From the NCBI GenBank assembly GCA_031546985.1, contig JAVBJN010000056.1:1-64000 (forward strand): DNA of 64,000 nt, written 5' to 3'. Of this stretch, positions 45,260-54,370 are shown in pieces. The first letter of the stretch is position 1. Each line of letters begins with the position of its first letter. Both the position numbers and the translations under genes were made by a program. The DNA is from JAVBJN01 sp031546985 (lineage in GTDB: Bacteria > Bacteroidota > Bacteroidia > Chitinophagales > Chitinophagaceae). The notes under the pieces are model-generated. The model worked only from the letters and a program-made list of their open reading frames with translations, was not told the origin of the DNA and ran no database searches.

Positions 45260-45673
45260 GTGATATTGGATACCGTTATTAATTATATACCCCAGCGCGC
45301 ACCCTTTGTGCTTATTTCCGAATTGTTGCATGCCAACGATACCATTACCGAATCGCGTTTTGTGATTCCCCACGATCATATCCTGGTCGAAGAGGGTGTA
45401 CTCACCGAGGCCGGACTTACCGAAAACATGGCCCAGACCGCAGCCGCGGGAACGGGTTTCCTGGCGCAGCAAAACAATACCCCTGTGCCGGTGGGCTACA
45501 TTGGCGCTGTGAGCAACCTGCGCATAAGCGAGTTGCCACCTGCCGGTACGGCCATTGTAACCCGGGTAACCGTTAAGCATACTGTGCTCAACGCATCGGT
45601 AATTACCGCCGAAGTATTTTATAATGAAGAATGCATCGCCTCCTGCGATATGAAAATATTTTTGAACAATTAA
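45260..45673 (+). CDS. ApeP-like 3-hydroxyacyl-ACP dehydratase (hotdog fold)
   Basis: About 137 residues. No ATG is in the right place; a GTG at 45260 or TTG at 45266 gives MILDTVINYIPQRAPFVLISELL, the expected family opening, and both follow a T-rich AT region. The block AGLTENMAQTAAAGTGFLAQQ holds the Glu and Gln expected of this dehydratase group. It removes water from 3-hydroxyacyl-ACP in the polyene cycle (ApeP role). First gene of block 2. Upstream frame from 45167 is rejected because it reads through AT-rich non-coding DNA. Confidence 0.75.
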   Translation: MILDTVINYIPQRAPFVLISELLHANDTITESRFVIPHDHILVEEGVLTEAGLTENMAQTAAAGTGFLAQQNNTPVPVGYIGAVSNLRISELPPAGTAIVTRVTVKHTVLNASVITAEVFYNEECIASCDMKIFLNN

Positions 45674-45693
45674 TCCCATCAAAACAACCCATC

Positions 45694-46410
45694 ATGAAAA
45701 AAATGTTTTTGTCGGCCTTGTTTGCCATCGCTTTACATCCTGTGTTTGCGCAGCTTACCTCTGCCGATGTATTTAAACCCGAAGTGCCGGTTACCTGGCT
45801 GGGTATCGATTATTCGCAGCTCCGCTTTATTGGTTCTGCTGCTCAGTGGGGCGATGCAGGAGCCATTACACCCGATCAGATCCGCGATAAATACTACCAG
45901 GCCTGGAACGACCTTGTGATCAACGAAGCTAAAAAGTACGATGTGCCGGCAGCCTGTAAGCGCAGCACAGTTGCCTATGCACAGGATGTAGCCAATAAAA
46001 TGAATGGCACCGCCAAAACCGATCAGCTGTTTTCGAGCGATCTTAATGATTTTAGTCGTTTAACTAAAGATATGGTGGCTGCTCAGGTTAAGAAGTATAA
46101 CTTTGCCGGGAATAAAGGGCTGGGTATGATGCTGATGGGCGAAGCCATGAGCAAGGGTAAAGAAGCCTCCAGCTACTGGGTGGTGTATGTAGACATGGAT
46201 ACTAAAAAAGTACTCGTGGCCGAGCGTGTAGAAGGCAAGGCCGGAGGTTTTGGTTTCCGCAACTATTGGGCACGTTCTATTATGGAAGTGCTGAAAACCG
46301 CAAAAGGCTCATTTACCGACTGGAAAACAGCATACGCCAAAGCGCCTGTTGCCGTTACGCCAGAACCCGCAGCAGCGCCAGCCCAGCCTGTAAAAAAGAC
46401 GAAAAAGTAA
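45694..46410 (+). CDS. Secreted protein of unknown function, pigment cluster
   Basis: 238 residues. Signal peptide MKKMFLSALFAIALHPVFAQ, with cleavage near FAQ. No known domain; the body is acidic/basic mixed with FGFRNYWARSIMEVLKTAKG and ends in a Pro/Ala linker and KKTKK tail. It begins 21 bases after the ApeP-like gene and ends nine bases before the thioesterase gene, so it is in the operon. A periplasmic accessory for pigment export is possible but unsupported. Confidence 0.65.
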   Translation: MKKMFLSALFAIALHPVFAQLTSADVFKPEVPVTWLGIDYSQLRFIGSAAQWGDAGAITPDQIRDKYYQAWNDLVINEAKKYDVPAACKRSTVAYAQDVANKMNGTAKTDQLFSSDLNDFSRLTKDMVAAQVKKYNFAGNKGLGMMLMGEAMSKGKEASSYWVVYVDMDTKKVLVAERVEGKAGGFGFRNYWARSIMEVLKTAKGSFTDWKTAYAKAPVAVTPEPAAAPAQPVKKTKK

Positions 46411-46419
46411 GGAGCATAA

Positions 46420-46845
46420 GTGCATAAAAAACTGAATCATATAGCAGAGATCGACGTAAGGTTTAACGAAGCCGATCCGTTGGGCATTGTGTGGCATGGC
46501 CATTACATCCGGTATTTCGAAGATGGCAGAGAGGCGTTTGGAAAAAAACACCAGCTCACCTACCTCGATTTTTACCGCAATGGCATTGTAGTGCCCATTG
46601 TGCAGGTACATTGCGATTTTAAGAGGGTACTGCGCTATGGCCACAGCATTCGGGTGCATACCACCTACATCAATTCGCCCGCTGCTAAAATGATTTTTGA
46701 ATACAAAATATTCGATACCGCCAATGACGAGCTGGTTGCCACTGGTCGCAGCACCCAGGTGTTTATGACCAAGGAAACCCACGAATTGTTGTTAACCGTT
46801 CCGCCCTTTATGGAAGCGTGGAAAGAAAAATGGCTGAGTGATTAA
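46420..46845 (+). CDS. Acyl-CoA/ACP thioesterase, hotdog fold (4-HB-CoA/YbgC type)
   Basis: 141 residues from a GTG start that follows a strong AAGGAG at 46409-46414, an unusually good ribosome site for this phylum. Residues 12-29 read DVRFNEADPLGIVWHGHY, the catalytic Asp-based motif of the 4-hydroxybenzoyl-CoA thioesterase family. It would cleave the acyl chain from ACP or CoA, either editing or releasing the polyene. Its stop overlaps the ATG of the next ketosynthase gene (TAATG). Confidence 0.85.
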   Translation: MHKKLNHIAEIDVRFNEADPLGIVWHGHYIRYFEDGREAFGKKHQLTYLDFYRNGIVVPIVQVHCDFKRVLRYGHSIRVHTTYINSPAAKMIFEYKIFDTANDELVATGRSTQVFMTKETHELLLTVPPFMEAWKEKWLSD

Positions 46846-47990
46846 TGGAGCGGAATGTGTACTGGAACGCGCACGCGTTGGTTTCTCCCCTGGGCAATAC
46901 GGCTGCAGCTAATTTCGATGCCATGCTGGCCGGGCAATTGGGCGTAAAAGCTATAACCGATACTTCGGTGTGGCCTGCGCCACTGTTTGCCTCCAAAATA
47001 AACCGGGGTGTGATGCAGGAGGCAGGCGCTCCGACAGAATTTACCTTTTTTGAACAATTGCTTTGGCTAGCCGGGAAAAACACCTTGGCCAATGCCGCTT
47101 TTATGCCCGATGCGGGTAGAACGCTGGTTATCGTATCCAGCACCAAAGGAAATATTGAAGCTATTGAAAACCTGGCTTCCGGTGCCCGTGGCTTCGATGC
47201 TTTCGGACTTGCCCAAAGTGCCTGTAAAGTAGCTGCTGCACTAGGATTTACGCAAGAACCGCTGGTTATCTCCAACGCCTGTATTTCTGGTGTAATGACG
47301 TTAATGACAGGCTCCCGGTATATCCAATCGGGCAGTTACGATCATGTGCTGGTGCTGGGTGCCGATGTGCTCAGTTATTTCGTACTCAGTGGTTTCAACA
47401 GTTTCCTGGCGCTAAGCGATGGGCCTTGCCGCCCGTTCGATGCAGATCGCAAAGGCATCAACCTCGGCGAAGCCGCAGGCGGTGTTTTATTGTCGGTAAA
47501 TCCCTCTGCCGAAACCGCGCAGGTGCTGGTAAAAGGAGCCGCTGTAACCAACGATGCCAACCATATTTCCGGGCCATCGCGCTCCGGAGCCGAGCTGGCC
47601 GATGCCATTACCAAAGCATTAAAACAGGCTGGTATGCAACCCGGCCAGATCGATCATATTTCCGCCCACGGCACGGCCACACCTTATAATGATGAAATGG
47701 AAACCAAAGCCTTTCACCATGCAGGTGTGCAACATGCACCCGTAACCAGCCTCAAAGGATACTTTGGGCATACGCTGGGCGCTGCCGGTATTATAGAAAG
47801 CATTATCGGAGTGATGAGCCTGCGCCACCAGGTGCTGCTGCCCACACCCGGATATCATATGCATGGTGTAAGTTTGCCGGTAACGGTAACCACCGCTGTG
47901 CAACAAGCCTCTTTGCAAACCCTGCTGAAAACCGCTTCGGGATTCGGTGGGTGCAATGCGGCTTTAATTCTTGAAAAGCAAATGAATTAA
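46845..47990 (+). CDS. Beta-ketoacyl synthase, pigment cluster block 2
   Basis: 381 residues with intact catalytic residues: C146 in SNACISGVMTLM, His in ISAHGTATPYNDEMETKAF, and His in LKGYFGHTLGAAG. The start ATG overlaps the preceding stop. A short, somewhat divergent N-terminus (MERNVYWNAHALVSPLGN) distinguishes it from the block 1 enzyme. An elongating KS or one used for the starter; its exact step cannot be read. Confidence 0.85.
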   Translation: MERNVYWNAHALVSPLGNTAAANFDAMLAGQLGVKAITDTSVWPAPLFASKINRGVMQEAGAPTEFTFFEQLLWLAGKNTLANAAFMPDAGRTLVIVSSTKGNIEAIENLASGARGFDAFGLAQSACKVAAALGFTQEPLVISNACISGVMTLMTGSRYIQSGSYDHVLVLGADVLSYFVLSGFNSFLALSDGPCRPFDADRKGINLGEAAGGVLLSVNPSAETAQVLVKGAAVTNDANHISGPSRSGAELADAITKALKQAGMQPGQIDHISAHGTATPYNDEMETKAFHHAGVQHAPVTSLKGYFGHTLGAAGIIESIIGVMSLRHQVLLPTPGYHMHGVSLPVTVTTAVQQASLQTLLKTASGFGGCNAALILEKQMN

Positions 47991-48008
47991 CCCTGACAAA
48001 AACCTGAG

Positions 48009-49103
48009 ATGCAGCCAGAAACAAAACAGCAGACCGAACCATTCTTTACAGAAGATAATTTAACCGCATTGGAAGCCATTGAGAAAGCACAGCTGATCGC
48101 TTTTGCACCTTATGTTTTTCAGGCCACCAAAACCCTGAGAGATACCGGTATTCTTAAAATGGTAGCCGAAGCCCGCAGAACGGGGCTTACGCAGGATGTT
48201 ATTGTGCAGCAATCCGGTTTGTCGGAGTATGGTGTGCGGGTATTGCTCGAAGCCGGTCTGGGTATCGGGTTATTCATCATTAAAGAAGACAAATACTTTA
48301 TTACCAAAACGGCTTATTTCATCCTCAACGATGAAATGACCCGTGTAAATATGGATTTTTCGCAGGACATCTGCTACAAAGGCGCTTACGAGCTGGAAGA
48401 GAGTATTCGCAATGGTAAGCCCGAGGGGTTGAAATACCTGGGCCCCTGGGATACCATTTACGAAGGTCTGAGCATTTTAAACGAACCTGCCAAAAGCAGC
48501 TGGTTCAATTTCGACCATTTCTACTCCGATAAGGCATTTCCCGATGCGTTGCCAGTAGTGTTCGAAAACAAGCCCAAACGTATTTTGGATATTGGCGGCA
48601 ACACCGGTAAATGGACCTTGCAGTGCCTGCTGCACGATGCGGATGTAACCATGGCCATTATGGACTTGCCGGGCCAGCTTAATATGGCCAAGCAAAACCT
48701 GGAAGAGAAAGGACTCAGCCACCGGGTAGAGTTTATCGAAAACAACGTGCTCGACGAGTCGCAGCCTTTCCCCAAAGGGTTTGATGTAATCTGGATGAGC
48801 CAGTTTCTCGATTGCTTCTCCGAAGCCGAAATTACTTCTATCCTCAAACGTTGTTACGATGCGCTGGGCGAAAACGGCCGCGTATTTATCAACGAAACCT
48901 TCTGGGATCGCCAGCGGTTTAAAGCATCGGCATTCAGTTTGCAGATGACCTCCTTGTATTTCACCACACAGGCCAATGGCAATAGCCAGATGTACCATAC
49001 TGCTACCTTCCTGAAGTGTGTACACGCAGCAGGTTTTGAAGTGGTAAAACAAAGCGACGAGATAGGCATCAGCCATACCATTATGGAATGCCGTAAAAAA
49101 TAA
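48009..49103 (+). CDS. SAM-dependent methyltransferase (O-methyltransferase-like)
   Basis: 364 residues. An N-terminal dimerisation / winged-helix domain (GLTQDVIVQQSGLSEYGVRVLLEAGL) precedes a Rossmann fold with SAM motif I LDIGGNTGKW, then MDLPGQLNMAKQNLEEKG and DVIWMSQFLDCFSE, followed by a C-terminal core. This is the layout of small-molecule O-methyltransferases. It would methylate the aryl head of the pigment, a common modification in flexirubins and aryl polyenes. Eighteen bases from the upstream ketosynthase gene. Confidence 0.85.
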   Translation: MQPETKQQTEPFFTEDNLTALEAIEKAQLIAFAPYVFQATKTLRDTGILKMVAEARRTGLTQDVIVQQSGLSEYGVRVLLEAGLGIGLFIIKEDKYFITKTAYFILNDEMTRVNMDFSQDICYKGAYELEESIRNGKPEGLKYLGPWDTIYEGLSILNEPAKSSWFNFDHFYSDKAFPDALPVVFENKPKRILDIGGNTGKWTLQCLLHDADVTMAIMDLPGQLNMAKQNLEEKGLSHRVEFIENNVLDESQPFPKGFDVIWMSQFLDCFSEAEITSILKRCYDALGENGRVFINETFWDRQRFKASAFSLQMTSLYFTTQANGNSQMYHTATFLKCVHAAGFEVVKQSDEIGISHTIMECRKK

Positions 49104-49205
49104 ATCAACCCGGAATGGCTCAGCACAAGCCGTTTCGCCAATAGGGCCGCTGCCCGGCACAAGCAGCGGAACCTGAAACAAGCAAGCAAATAAAATCTAT
49201 TGAAC

Positions 49206-50453
49206 ATGCAGCACGTTATTAAAACAGATGTACTGGTTATCGGTGCCGGCCCTTCGGGAACGGTAGCAGCGGCCATCATCAAAAAAGCAGGGTATAAAGT
49301 AGAGATTGTAGAAAAACTGAAGTTTCCACGCTTTGTAATTGGCGAGAGCCTCTTGCCCCGTTGTATGGAAGCGCTGGAAGAAGCCGGTTTCCTCGAAGCG
49401 ATCAAAGCCAAAGGATTCCAGGAAAAATTCGGAGCCAAGTTTGTGAAAGACGGGCAGATCTGTGATTTCCGTTTCGAAGACCAGTTTACCAATGGGTACA
49501 ACTGGACCTGGCAGGTGCCCCGTGCCGATTTTGACCATACGCTGGCTACCTGCTGCGAGGATATGGGTATTCCTGTACGGTACGAAACCGAAGTAACCGC
49601 CATTCAGTTTAATGAAGACGGCTCTTCTGTAACTACGGTTAAAGATATAGACGGCAACGAACATACCATCGAAGCGCGTTTTGTGGTAGATGGCAGCGGC
49701 TACGGCCGTGTGATTCCCAGCCTGTTTGGGCTCGATAAACCATCGGGACAAAAAGGACGCAAAACATTGTTTGCACATATTGTAGATACCAAACGCAGCA
49801 TGGCCCACGAGCCTAACCGCATTACCGTTTACATCCACAAAGAGCGAACCTGGATATGGGTTATCCCGTTCTCCAATGGCAATACCTCTGTGGGTTTTGT
49901 AAGCGATCCTGAATTCTTTGAAGGATTTACCGGCACGCCCGAAGAAATGTACCGCGAAATGCTGAGCCTCGAACCCGAGCTGGCAGCCCGTTTTGAAGGC
50001 GCCGAGCTGGTGTTTGAGCCCCGTACGCTGCAAAGCTGGAGCACCACCGCCGATAAGTTCTTTGGCAATGGTTATGTGCTTACCGGCAATGTAACCGAGT
50101 TTCTCGATCCTATTTTCTCATCGGGCGTAACCCTGGCTACCGTATCGGCACAAAACGCCGCACACCTGGTTATTCGCCAGTTGCAGGGCGAGACCATCGA
50201 TTGGGAAAAAGAATACATGGAACCCACCATGCAGGGTGTAAATACGTTTAGAACGTATGTAAACAGCTGGTACGATGGTACTTTGTTTACCATCTTCTTT
50301 ACCAAAGACCCTAATATCCACATGAAAAACCAGATCTGCTCTGTGCTGGCCGGTTACGTGTGGGATACCAATAACCCGTTTGTGAAAAACTCCGAGCGCT
50401 CTGTAAAGACCCTCGCGAATTTTATCATCGAAATGGAGAAAACCGACGCGTAG
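49206..50453 (+). CDS. Flavin-dependent halogenase-like oxidoreductase
   Basis: 415 residues from the ATG at 49206; a TTG two codons earlier is less likely. The Rossmann FAD motif GAGPSG is at residues 13-18. The diagnostic halogenase motif WxWxIP is present as W216-I-W-V-I-P221. A GFQEKFGAKF segment (residues 71-80) lies where phenol/pyrrole halogenases have their catalytic Lys, with K74 the candidate. GESLLPRCM and FLDPIFSSG fit the same family. It should use FADH2, O2 and chloride to halogenate a carrier-bound phenol. Related reductases exist, so activity remains to be shown. Its stop abuts the next start. Confidence 0.78.
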   Translation: MQHVIKTDVLVIGAGPSGTVAAAIIKKAGYKVEIVEKLKFPRFVIGESLLPRCMEALEEAGFLEAIKAKGFQEKFGAKFVKDGQICDFRFEDQFTNGYNWTWQVPRADFDHTLATCCEDMGIPVRYETEVTAIQFNEDGSSVTTVKDIDGNEHTIEARFVVDGSGYGRVIPSLFGLDKPSGQKGRKTLFAHIVDTKRSMAHEPNRITVYIHKERTWIWVIPFSNGNTSVGFVSDPEFFEGFTGTPEEMYREMLSLEPELAARFEGAELVFEPRTLQSWSTTADKFFGNGYVLTGNVTEFLDPIFSSGVTLATVSAQNAAHLVIRQLQGETIDWEKEYMEPTMQGVNTFRTYVNSWYDGTLFTIFFTKDPNIHMKNQICSVLAGYVWDTNNPFVKNSERSVKTLANFIIEMEKTDA

Positions 50454-51086
50454 TTGAACACTGCTGAATTATATATTACCCATCGTGTACGCATTGGCAA
50501 CAAGGGCATAGCGCTCAACGGCCAGGTGTACACAACGTTTGATGCCAATATTCCGGTAGCGGAGTCGTTGGGTGCGGCTTACCGCCAACTGGAGCAGCCT
50601 TACCCCAAGTTCTTTAAAATGGATTTGTTAAGTAAGCTGGGTTGGCTGGCGGTAGAAGTAGTAAAGGCCGGAGGCTGGCGTGTTGCTGCGTACGAACCTT
50701 CGGCTGTGGCTATGGTGGTGGCCAACCAGCATTCCAGCAACGAAACCGATCTCAACTATTGGGAAAGCACCAGGCAAGTGCCCAGTCCGGCGCTGTTTGT
50801 ATACACGCTGCCCAATATTGTGCTGGGAGAAATAAGTATCCGTAACGGGCTCAAAGGTGAGCAAGCCTTTCTGATTCAGGATGCGTTTAACGGAGAGCAG
50901 TTACTCGAATACGTGCAATCTGTTTTTGCCGCTGGCAATACCGGCGCTTGTATTGCAGGATGGCTCGATGTATGGCAGGGAGCGGTAGACGCTTTCCTGG
51001 TGATTATTGAAAAAGTGAAGGACGGCGCAACAATAACTAGCGCCACACAATTAAAGAATTTATACAACGAAGAGATATGGAACTGA
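50454..51086 (+). CDS. Short ketosynthase-like protein (KS N-terminal-like domain)
   Basis: 210 residues. The start is a TTG directly after the TAG of the halogenase gene; no in-frame ATG occurs before the conserved region. It covers only part of a ketosynthase fold (GWRVAAYEPSAVAMVVANQHSS, PSPALFVYTLPNIVLGEIS, GEQAFLIQD), resembling the ketoacyl-synt_2 domain. No active-site Cys or His set is seen, so it is probably a non-catalytic partner. The next ACP gene overlaps it by ten bases. Exact role is unknown. Confidence 0.7.
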   Translation: MNTAELYITHRVRIGNKGIALNGQVYTTFDANIPVAESLGAAYRQLEQPYPKFFKMDLLSKLGWLAVEVVKAGGWRVAAYEPSAVAMVVANQHSSNETDLNYWESTRQVPSPALFVYTLPNIVLGEISIRNGLKGEQAFLIQDAFNGEQLLEYVQSVFAAGNTGACIAGWLDVWQGAVDAFLVIIEKVKDGATITSATQLKNLYNEEIWN

Positions 51087-51337
51087 ACGAACTGATGCAG
51101 CAATTGAAACAACAGATCATTGACCAGCTGAACCTGCAGGATGTAAAACCTGCCGATATTGGCGACGATATGAGCCTGTTTGGTGACGGACTGGGACTCG
51201 ATAGCATCGATGCCCTTGAAATGATTGTGCTGCTGCAGCAACAATACGGATTGAAACTGGCCAATGGCGAAGACGGACCTAAAGTATTTAAAACCGTGCG
51301 CACCATTGCCGAGTACATTCAAGCCAATAAAGTGTAA
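51077..51337 (+). CDS. Acyl carrier protein, pigment cluster block 2
   Basis: 86 residues. The phosphopantetheine Ser is S43 in DGLGLDSIDALEMIVL. Starts inside the preceding gene (ten-base overlap) and is followed after three bases by the KS gene. Second carrier in the cluster, matching the two ACPs (ApeE/ApeF) of known aryl polyene loci. Long acidic N-terminal helix compared with the block 1 ACP. Confidence 0.9.
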   Translation: MELNELMQQLKQQIIDQLNLQDVKPADIGDDMSLFGDGLGLDSIDALEMIVLLQQQYGLKLANGEDGPKVFKTVRTIAEYIQANKV

Positions 51338-51340
51338 ACC

Positions 51341-52540
51341 ATGAGCAGCCGGATCTGTATCTGCGGGCTGGGTGTGGTTACTGCTATCGGGCGCGATGTG
51401 CCCGGGAACCTGCATGCGCTCCGCAATGGCAAAGCCGGTGTGGGTACGGCCCGCATCCTGGAAACGGTGCACCGCAACGATTGGCCGGTAGCCGAAGTGC
51501 CTTACAGTAATGAAGAGCTGGCCGCTATGAGTGGTGGCAATGCCGCCTGGCCACGCACCGCCTTGCTCAGTATGCTGGCTGCCCGCGAAGCTTTGCAGGA
51601 CGCGCATTTACCCGAAGGGAAAAATACACGTACCGGTTTTATCTCTGCCAATTCGGTAGGAGGGATGGAGCGTACAGAGTATTTCTACCCGGCATTTAAA
51701 ACCGATCCTGCCCAGGGGCAAATGAAAGATGTGCTGCATCACGAATGCGGCGCGGTAACCGAACTGGTAGCCGATGCCTTGCAGATCAACGATTTTATAA
51801 CCACGGTAAGCACCGCTTGCTCATCCTCTGCCAACAGTCTTATGCTGGGCGCGAGAATGATTAAGCAGAACAAACTGGATGTAGTACTAGCCGGAGGGGC
51901 CGATGCGCTGAGCCGCTTTACCCTCAACGGTTTTAGCACACTCATGATTCTCGACAAAGCCCATTGTACCCCTTTCGATGCCAATCGTAAAGGGCTCAAC
52001 CTCGGCGAAGGTGCAGGCTACGTGGTGCTGGTAAAAGAAGATCTGGCCCGGGAATGGGGCTTGCAGGTATATGGCTACCTCAGCGGCTATGCCAATGCCA
52101 ACGATGCTTACCACCAAACGGCTTCATCGCCCGAAGGGAAAGGCAACCTGCTGGCCATGACCGCCGCTTTGCAAATGAGCGGGTTACAGGCTTCCGATAT
52201 CCAATACATCAATGCGCATGGCACAGGTACGGCCAATAACGACCTGTCGGAAGGCACCGCGGTAATGCAGCTTTTTGGCAATAATGTGCCCATGCTTAGT
52301 TCTACCAAAGCCTTTACGGGCCATACATTGGGCGCATGTGGCGGTATAGAAGCCGTGTATGCCATGCTGGCTATTGCGCAAGGCATTGTATACCCCAACC
52401 TCAATTTTACAGAGCGTATACCCGAGCTTAGTTTTGATCCGGTTACGGAGCTTAAAGAAGGGCAGGACATCCGCAATGTGCTGAGCAACTCCTTTGGTTT
52501 TGGAGGCAATTGTTCGGCGCTGGTATTCTCTAAAAGTTAA
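51341..52540 (+). CDS. Beta-ketoacyl synthase of the KS/CLF pair
   Basis: 399 residues with C160 in VSTACSSSANSLM, His in YINAHGTGTANND, and His in KAFTGHTLGACGG. A full KAS II type enzyme. The gene following encodes its inactive partner, which is the arrangement of heterodimeric ApeO-ApeC and of type II polyketide KS/CLF systems. It should do the repeated condensations that build the polyene. Confidence 0.88.
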   Translation: MSSRICICGLGVVTAIGRDVPGNLHALRNGKAGVGTARILETVHRNDWPVAEVPYSNEELAAMSGGNAAWPRTALLSMLAAREALQDAHLPEGKNTRTGFISANSVGGMERTEYFYPAFKTDPAQGQMKDVLHHECGAVTELVADALQINDFITTVSTACSSSANSLMLGARMIKQNKLDVVLAGGADALSRFTLNGFSTLMILDKAHCTPFDANRKGLNLGEGAGYVVLVKEDLAREWGLQVYGYLSGYANANDAYHQTASSPEGKGNLLAMTAALQMSGLQASDIQYINAHGTGTANNDLSEGTAVMQLFGNNVPMLSSTKAFTGHTLGACGGIEAVYAMLAIAQGIVYPNLNFTERIPELSFDPVTELKEGQDIRNVLSNSFGFGGNCSALVFSKS

Positions 52541-52553
52541 ACTTACTGGCAGC

Positions 52554-53606
52554 ATGGCTGTTTATATTAAAGGCATAGCAAGTATTACCGCACAGCATAC
52601 GTTCCATAAAGAACAATGGCTGCAACCTGTAGAGGTAGCTGCGGTAACCCGTATGCCCACCATTGAGCCGGATTATAAAGCCTTTATCGCACCCATGCAG
52701 ATCCGCCGGATGAGCAAAGTGGTAAAGATGGGCGTAGCGGCAGGTATGCAGGCCTTGAAAGATGCCAATGTTACCTTGCCCGATGCTATTACGATAGGTA
52801 CGGCTTATGGCTGCCTCGAAGATACCGAGGTGTTTCTCTCCAAAATGCTGGCGCAGCAGGAAGAGATGCTTACACCTACCGCATTCATACAATCTACCCA
52901 CAATACCATTGCAGGGCAAATCGCGCTCATGCTGGGTTGCAACGCGCATAACCTCACCTATGTGCAGCGGGGCCTCTCATTCGAAACGGCTTTGCTCGAA
53001 AGTCTGTTGCTGCTGGGCGAGAATCCCAACCAGCATATTCTTTGTGGCGGTATTGATGAAATGACTGCAACCGTACAAGCCATTTTGCAACGGGCCGGAG
53101 CCTACAGAACAGCGCCTGCATTGTCGGATCAGTTGTTGGCACAACCGTTGCAGGGTGCAATTGCCGGAGATGGTGCCAATTGTATGGTGCTGGGTAGCGA
53201 TGCCAACGGCGCTTATGCCCAGGTGGTGGATATGATTACTTTCAACAAGCCCTACACCACAGAAAAAATACAAGAAAAGATCGGCGCCTTTTTGCAACAG
53301 CATGCTTTAACGCTTAACACTGTAGACGCGGTAATTGCAGGTTACAATGGCGATGCTAAAAACGATAAGGTGTACCACAATGTATTGGCCAATAATACCA
53401 ATGTAATCGGGTATAAACACATGACAGGTGAGTATCCCACGGCATCGACCTTTGCTATGGTGCTGGGCGCACAAATGTTGCACGGCGCTGCGGTACCCGA
53501 TGCCTGGTATGTGCGGAAGGGACAACCAGCGCAACCCCGCAACCTGCTCATCTGGAACCATTATAAAAATTATTATCATTCCTTAATCCTGTTAAGGGCA
53601 TGTTAA
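52554..53606 (+). CDS. Chain-length-factor-like ketosynthase homologue
   Basis: 350 residues from the ATG at 52554. The fold of a ketosynthase is retained (IGTAYGCLEDTEVFLSKML, QSTHNTIAGQIALMLGCN), but all three catalytic residues differ. The nucleophile position reads YVQRGLSFE, with Gln 138 in place of Cys, as in type II polyketide chain-length factors. The first His segment is VIAGYNGDAKND (Asn for His) and the second is KHMTGEYPTAS (Glu for His). It should pair with the active KS upstream and set chain length. The deacetylase gene overlaps its end by seven bases. Confidence 0.82.
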   Translation: MAVYIKGIASITAQHTFHKEQWLQPVEVAAVTRMPTIEPDYKAFIAPMQIRRMSKVVKMGVAAGMQALKDANVTLPDAITIGTAYGCLEDTEVFLSKMLAQQEEMLTPTAFIQSTHNTIAGQIALMLGCNAHNLTYVQRGLSFETALLESLLLLGENPNQHILCGGIDEMTATVQAILQRAGAYRTAPALSDQLLAQPLQGAIAGDGANCMVLGSDANGAYAQVVDMITFNKPYTTEKIQEKIGAFLQQHALTLNTVDAVIAGYNGDAKNDKVYHNVLANNTNVIGYKHMTGEYPTASTFAMVLGAQMLHGAAVPDAWYVRKGQPAQPRNLLIWNHYKNYYHSLILLRAC

Positions 53607-54370
53607 CCTTCAGGCCAGTAACCTGGTTGTACCTGCTGGTAACGGCGGTATTGCTGGTGCCGGTGTTGCAGGGCGCTGCTAGCTGGTATTGGCTGTTGTT
53701 GCCTTTGCTGGTGTACATTTCGGTGTTGGTGCCTGCGGCAATGAAGATCCAATGGAATTTTTTTGTGCAGGGCATACACCAGGGTAAGGGATCGCAAAAG
53801 CAGGTAGCATTAACCTTCGATGATGGGCCTGCGGCTTACACTGGTACCATTTTAGATATACTACAGGCACAACAGGTGCCTGCAGCTTTTTTCCTGATCG
53901 GGAAAAATATACAGGCTGGCGAGGCACTGGTGCAGCGCATGGTTGCAGAAGGGCACCTGGTGGGCAACCATAGTTTTGAACACGGTTTTGGGTTCGATCT
54001 TAAATCGGCCAAAAGCATGCTCAGCGAGTTGCGGCTCACCGATAGCCTGGTTAAAGAACTTACCGGTAAACAGGTTCGTTGGTTTCGTCCGCCATATGGT
54101 GTTACCAATCCCAATGTGGCCAAAGCCGCTGTTAAAGGTGGGTACAAGGTTATAGGCTGGAGCCTGCGCAGCCTCGATACGGTGGCTAAAGAGCCAGCAG
54201 CTTTATTGCAACGCCTGCAGCATTTAACCCATGCCGGGGCCATTGTATTGCTGCACGATAGTTGTGCCATTACGGCTGAGGTATTGCCCGCTTATATCCA
54301 ATGGCTTAAAACCAACGGCTACCAGGTGGTAGCTTTAGATAAACTGATTCAACATTCGCCCTATGCGTAA
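53600..54370 (+). CDS. Polysaccharide deacetylase (CE4) family protein
   Basis: 256 residues. Two hydrophobic N-terminal segments (WLYLLVTAVLLVPVLQ and WYWLLLPLLVYISVLVP) anchor it in the inner membrane. The NodB-type motifs are VALTFDDGP (motif 1) and GNHSFEHG (motif 2, HxxxH), with RWFRPPYG as motif 3. It would deacetylate an N- or O-acetylated substrate at the periplasmic face. Its presence inside a pigment operon is unexpected; a glycolipid carrier is one possibility. It overlaps both neighbours. Confidence 0.85.
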   Translation: MLTFRPVTWLYLLVTAVLLVPVLQGAASWYWLLLPLLVYISVLVPAAMKIQWNFFVQGIHQGKGSQKQVALTFDDGPAAYTGTILDILQAQQVPAAFFLIGKNIQAGEALVQRMVAEGHLVGNHSFEHGFGFDLKSAKSMLSELRLTDSLVKELTGKQVRWFRPPYGVTNPNVAKAAVKGGYKVIGWSLRSLDTVAKEPAALLQRLQHLTHAGAIVLLHDSCAITAEVLPAYIQWLKTNGYQVVALDKLIQHSPYA

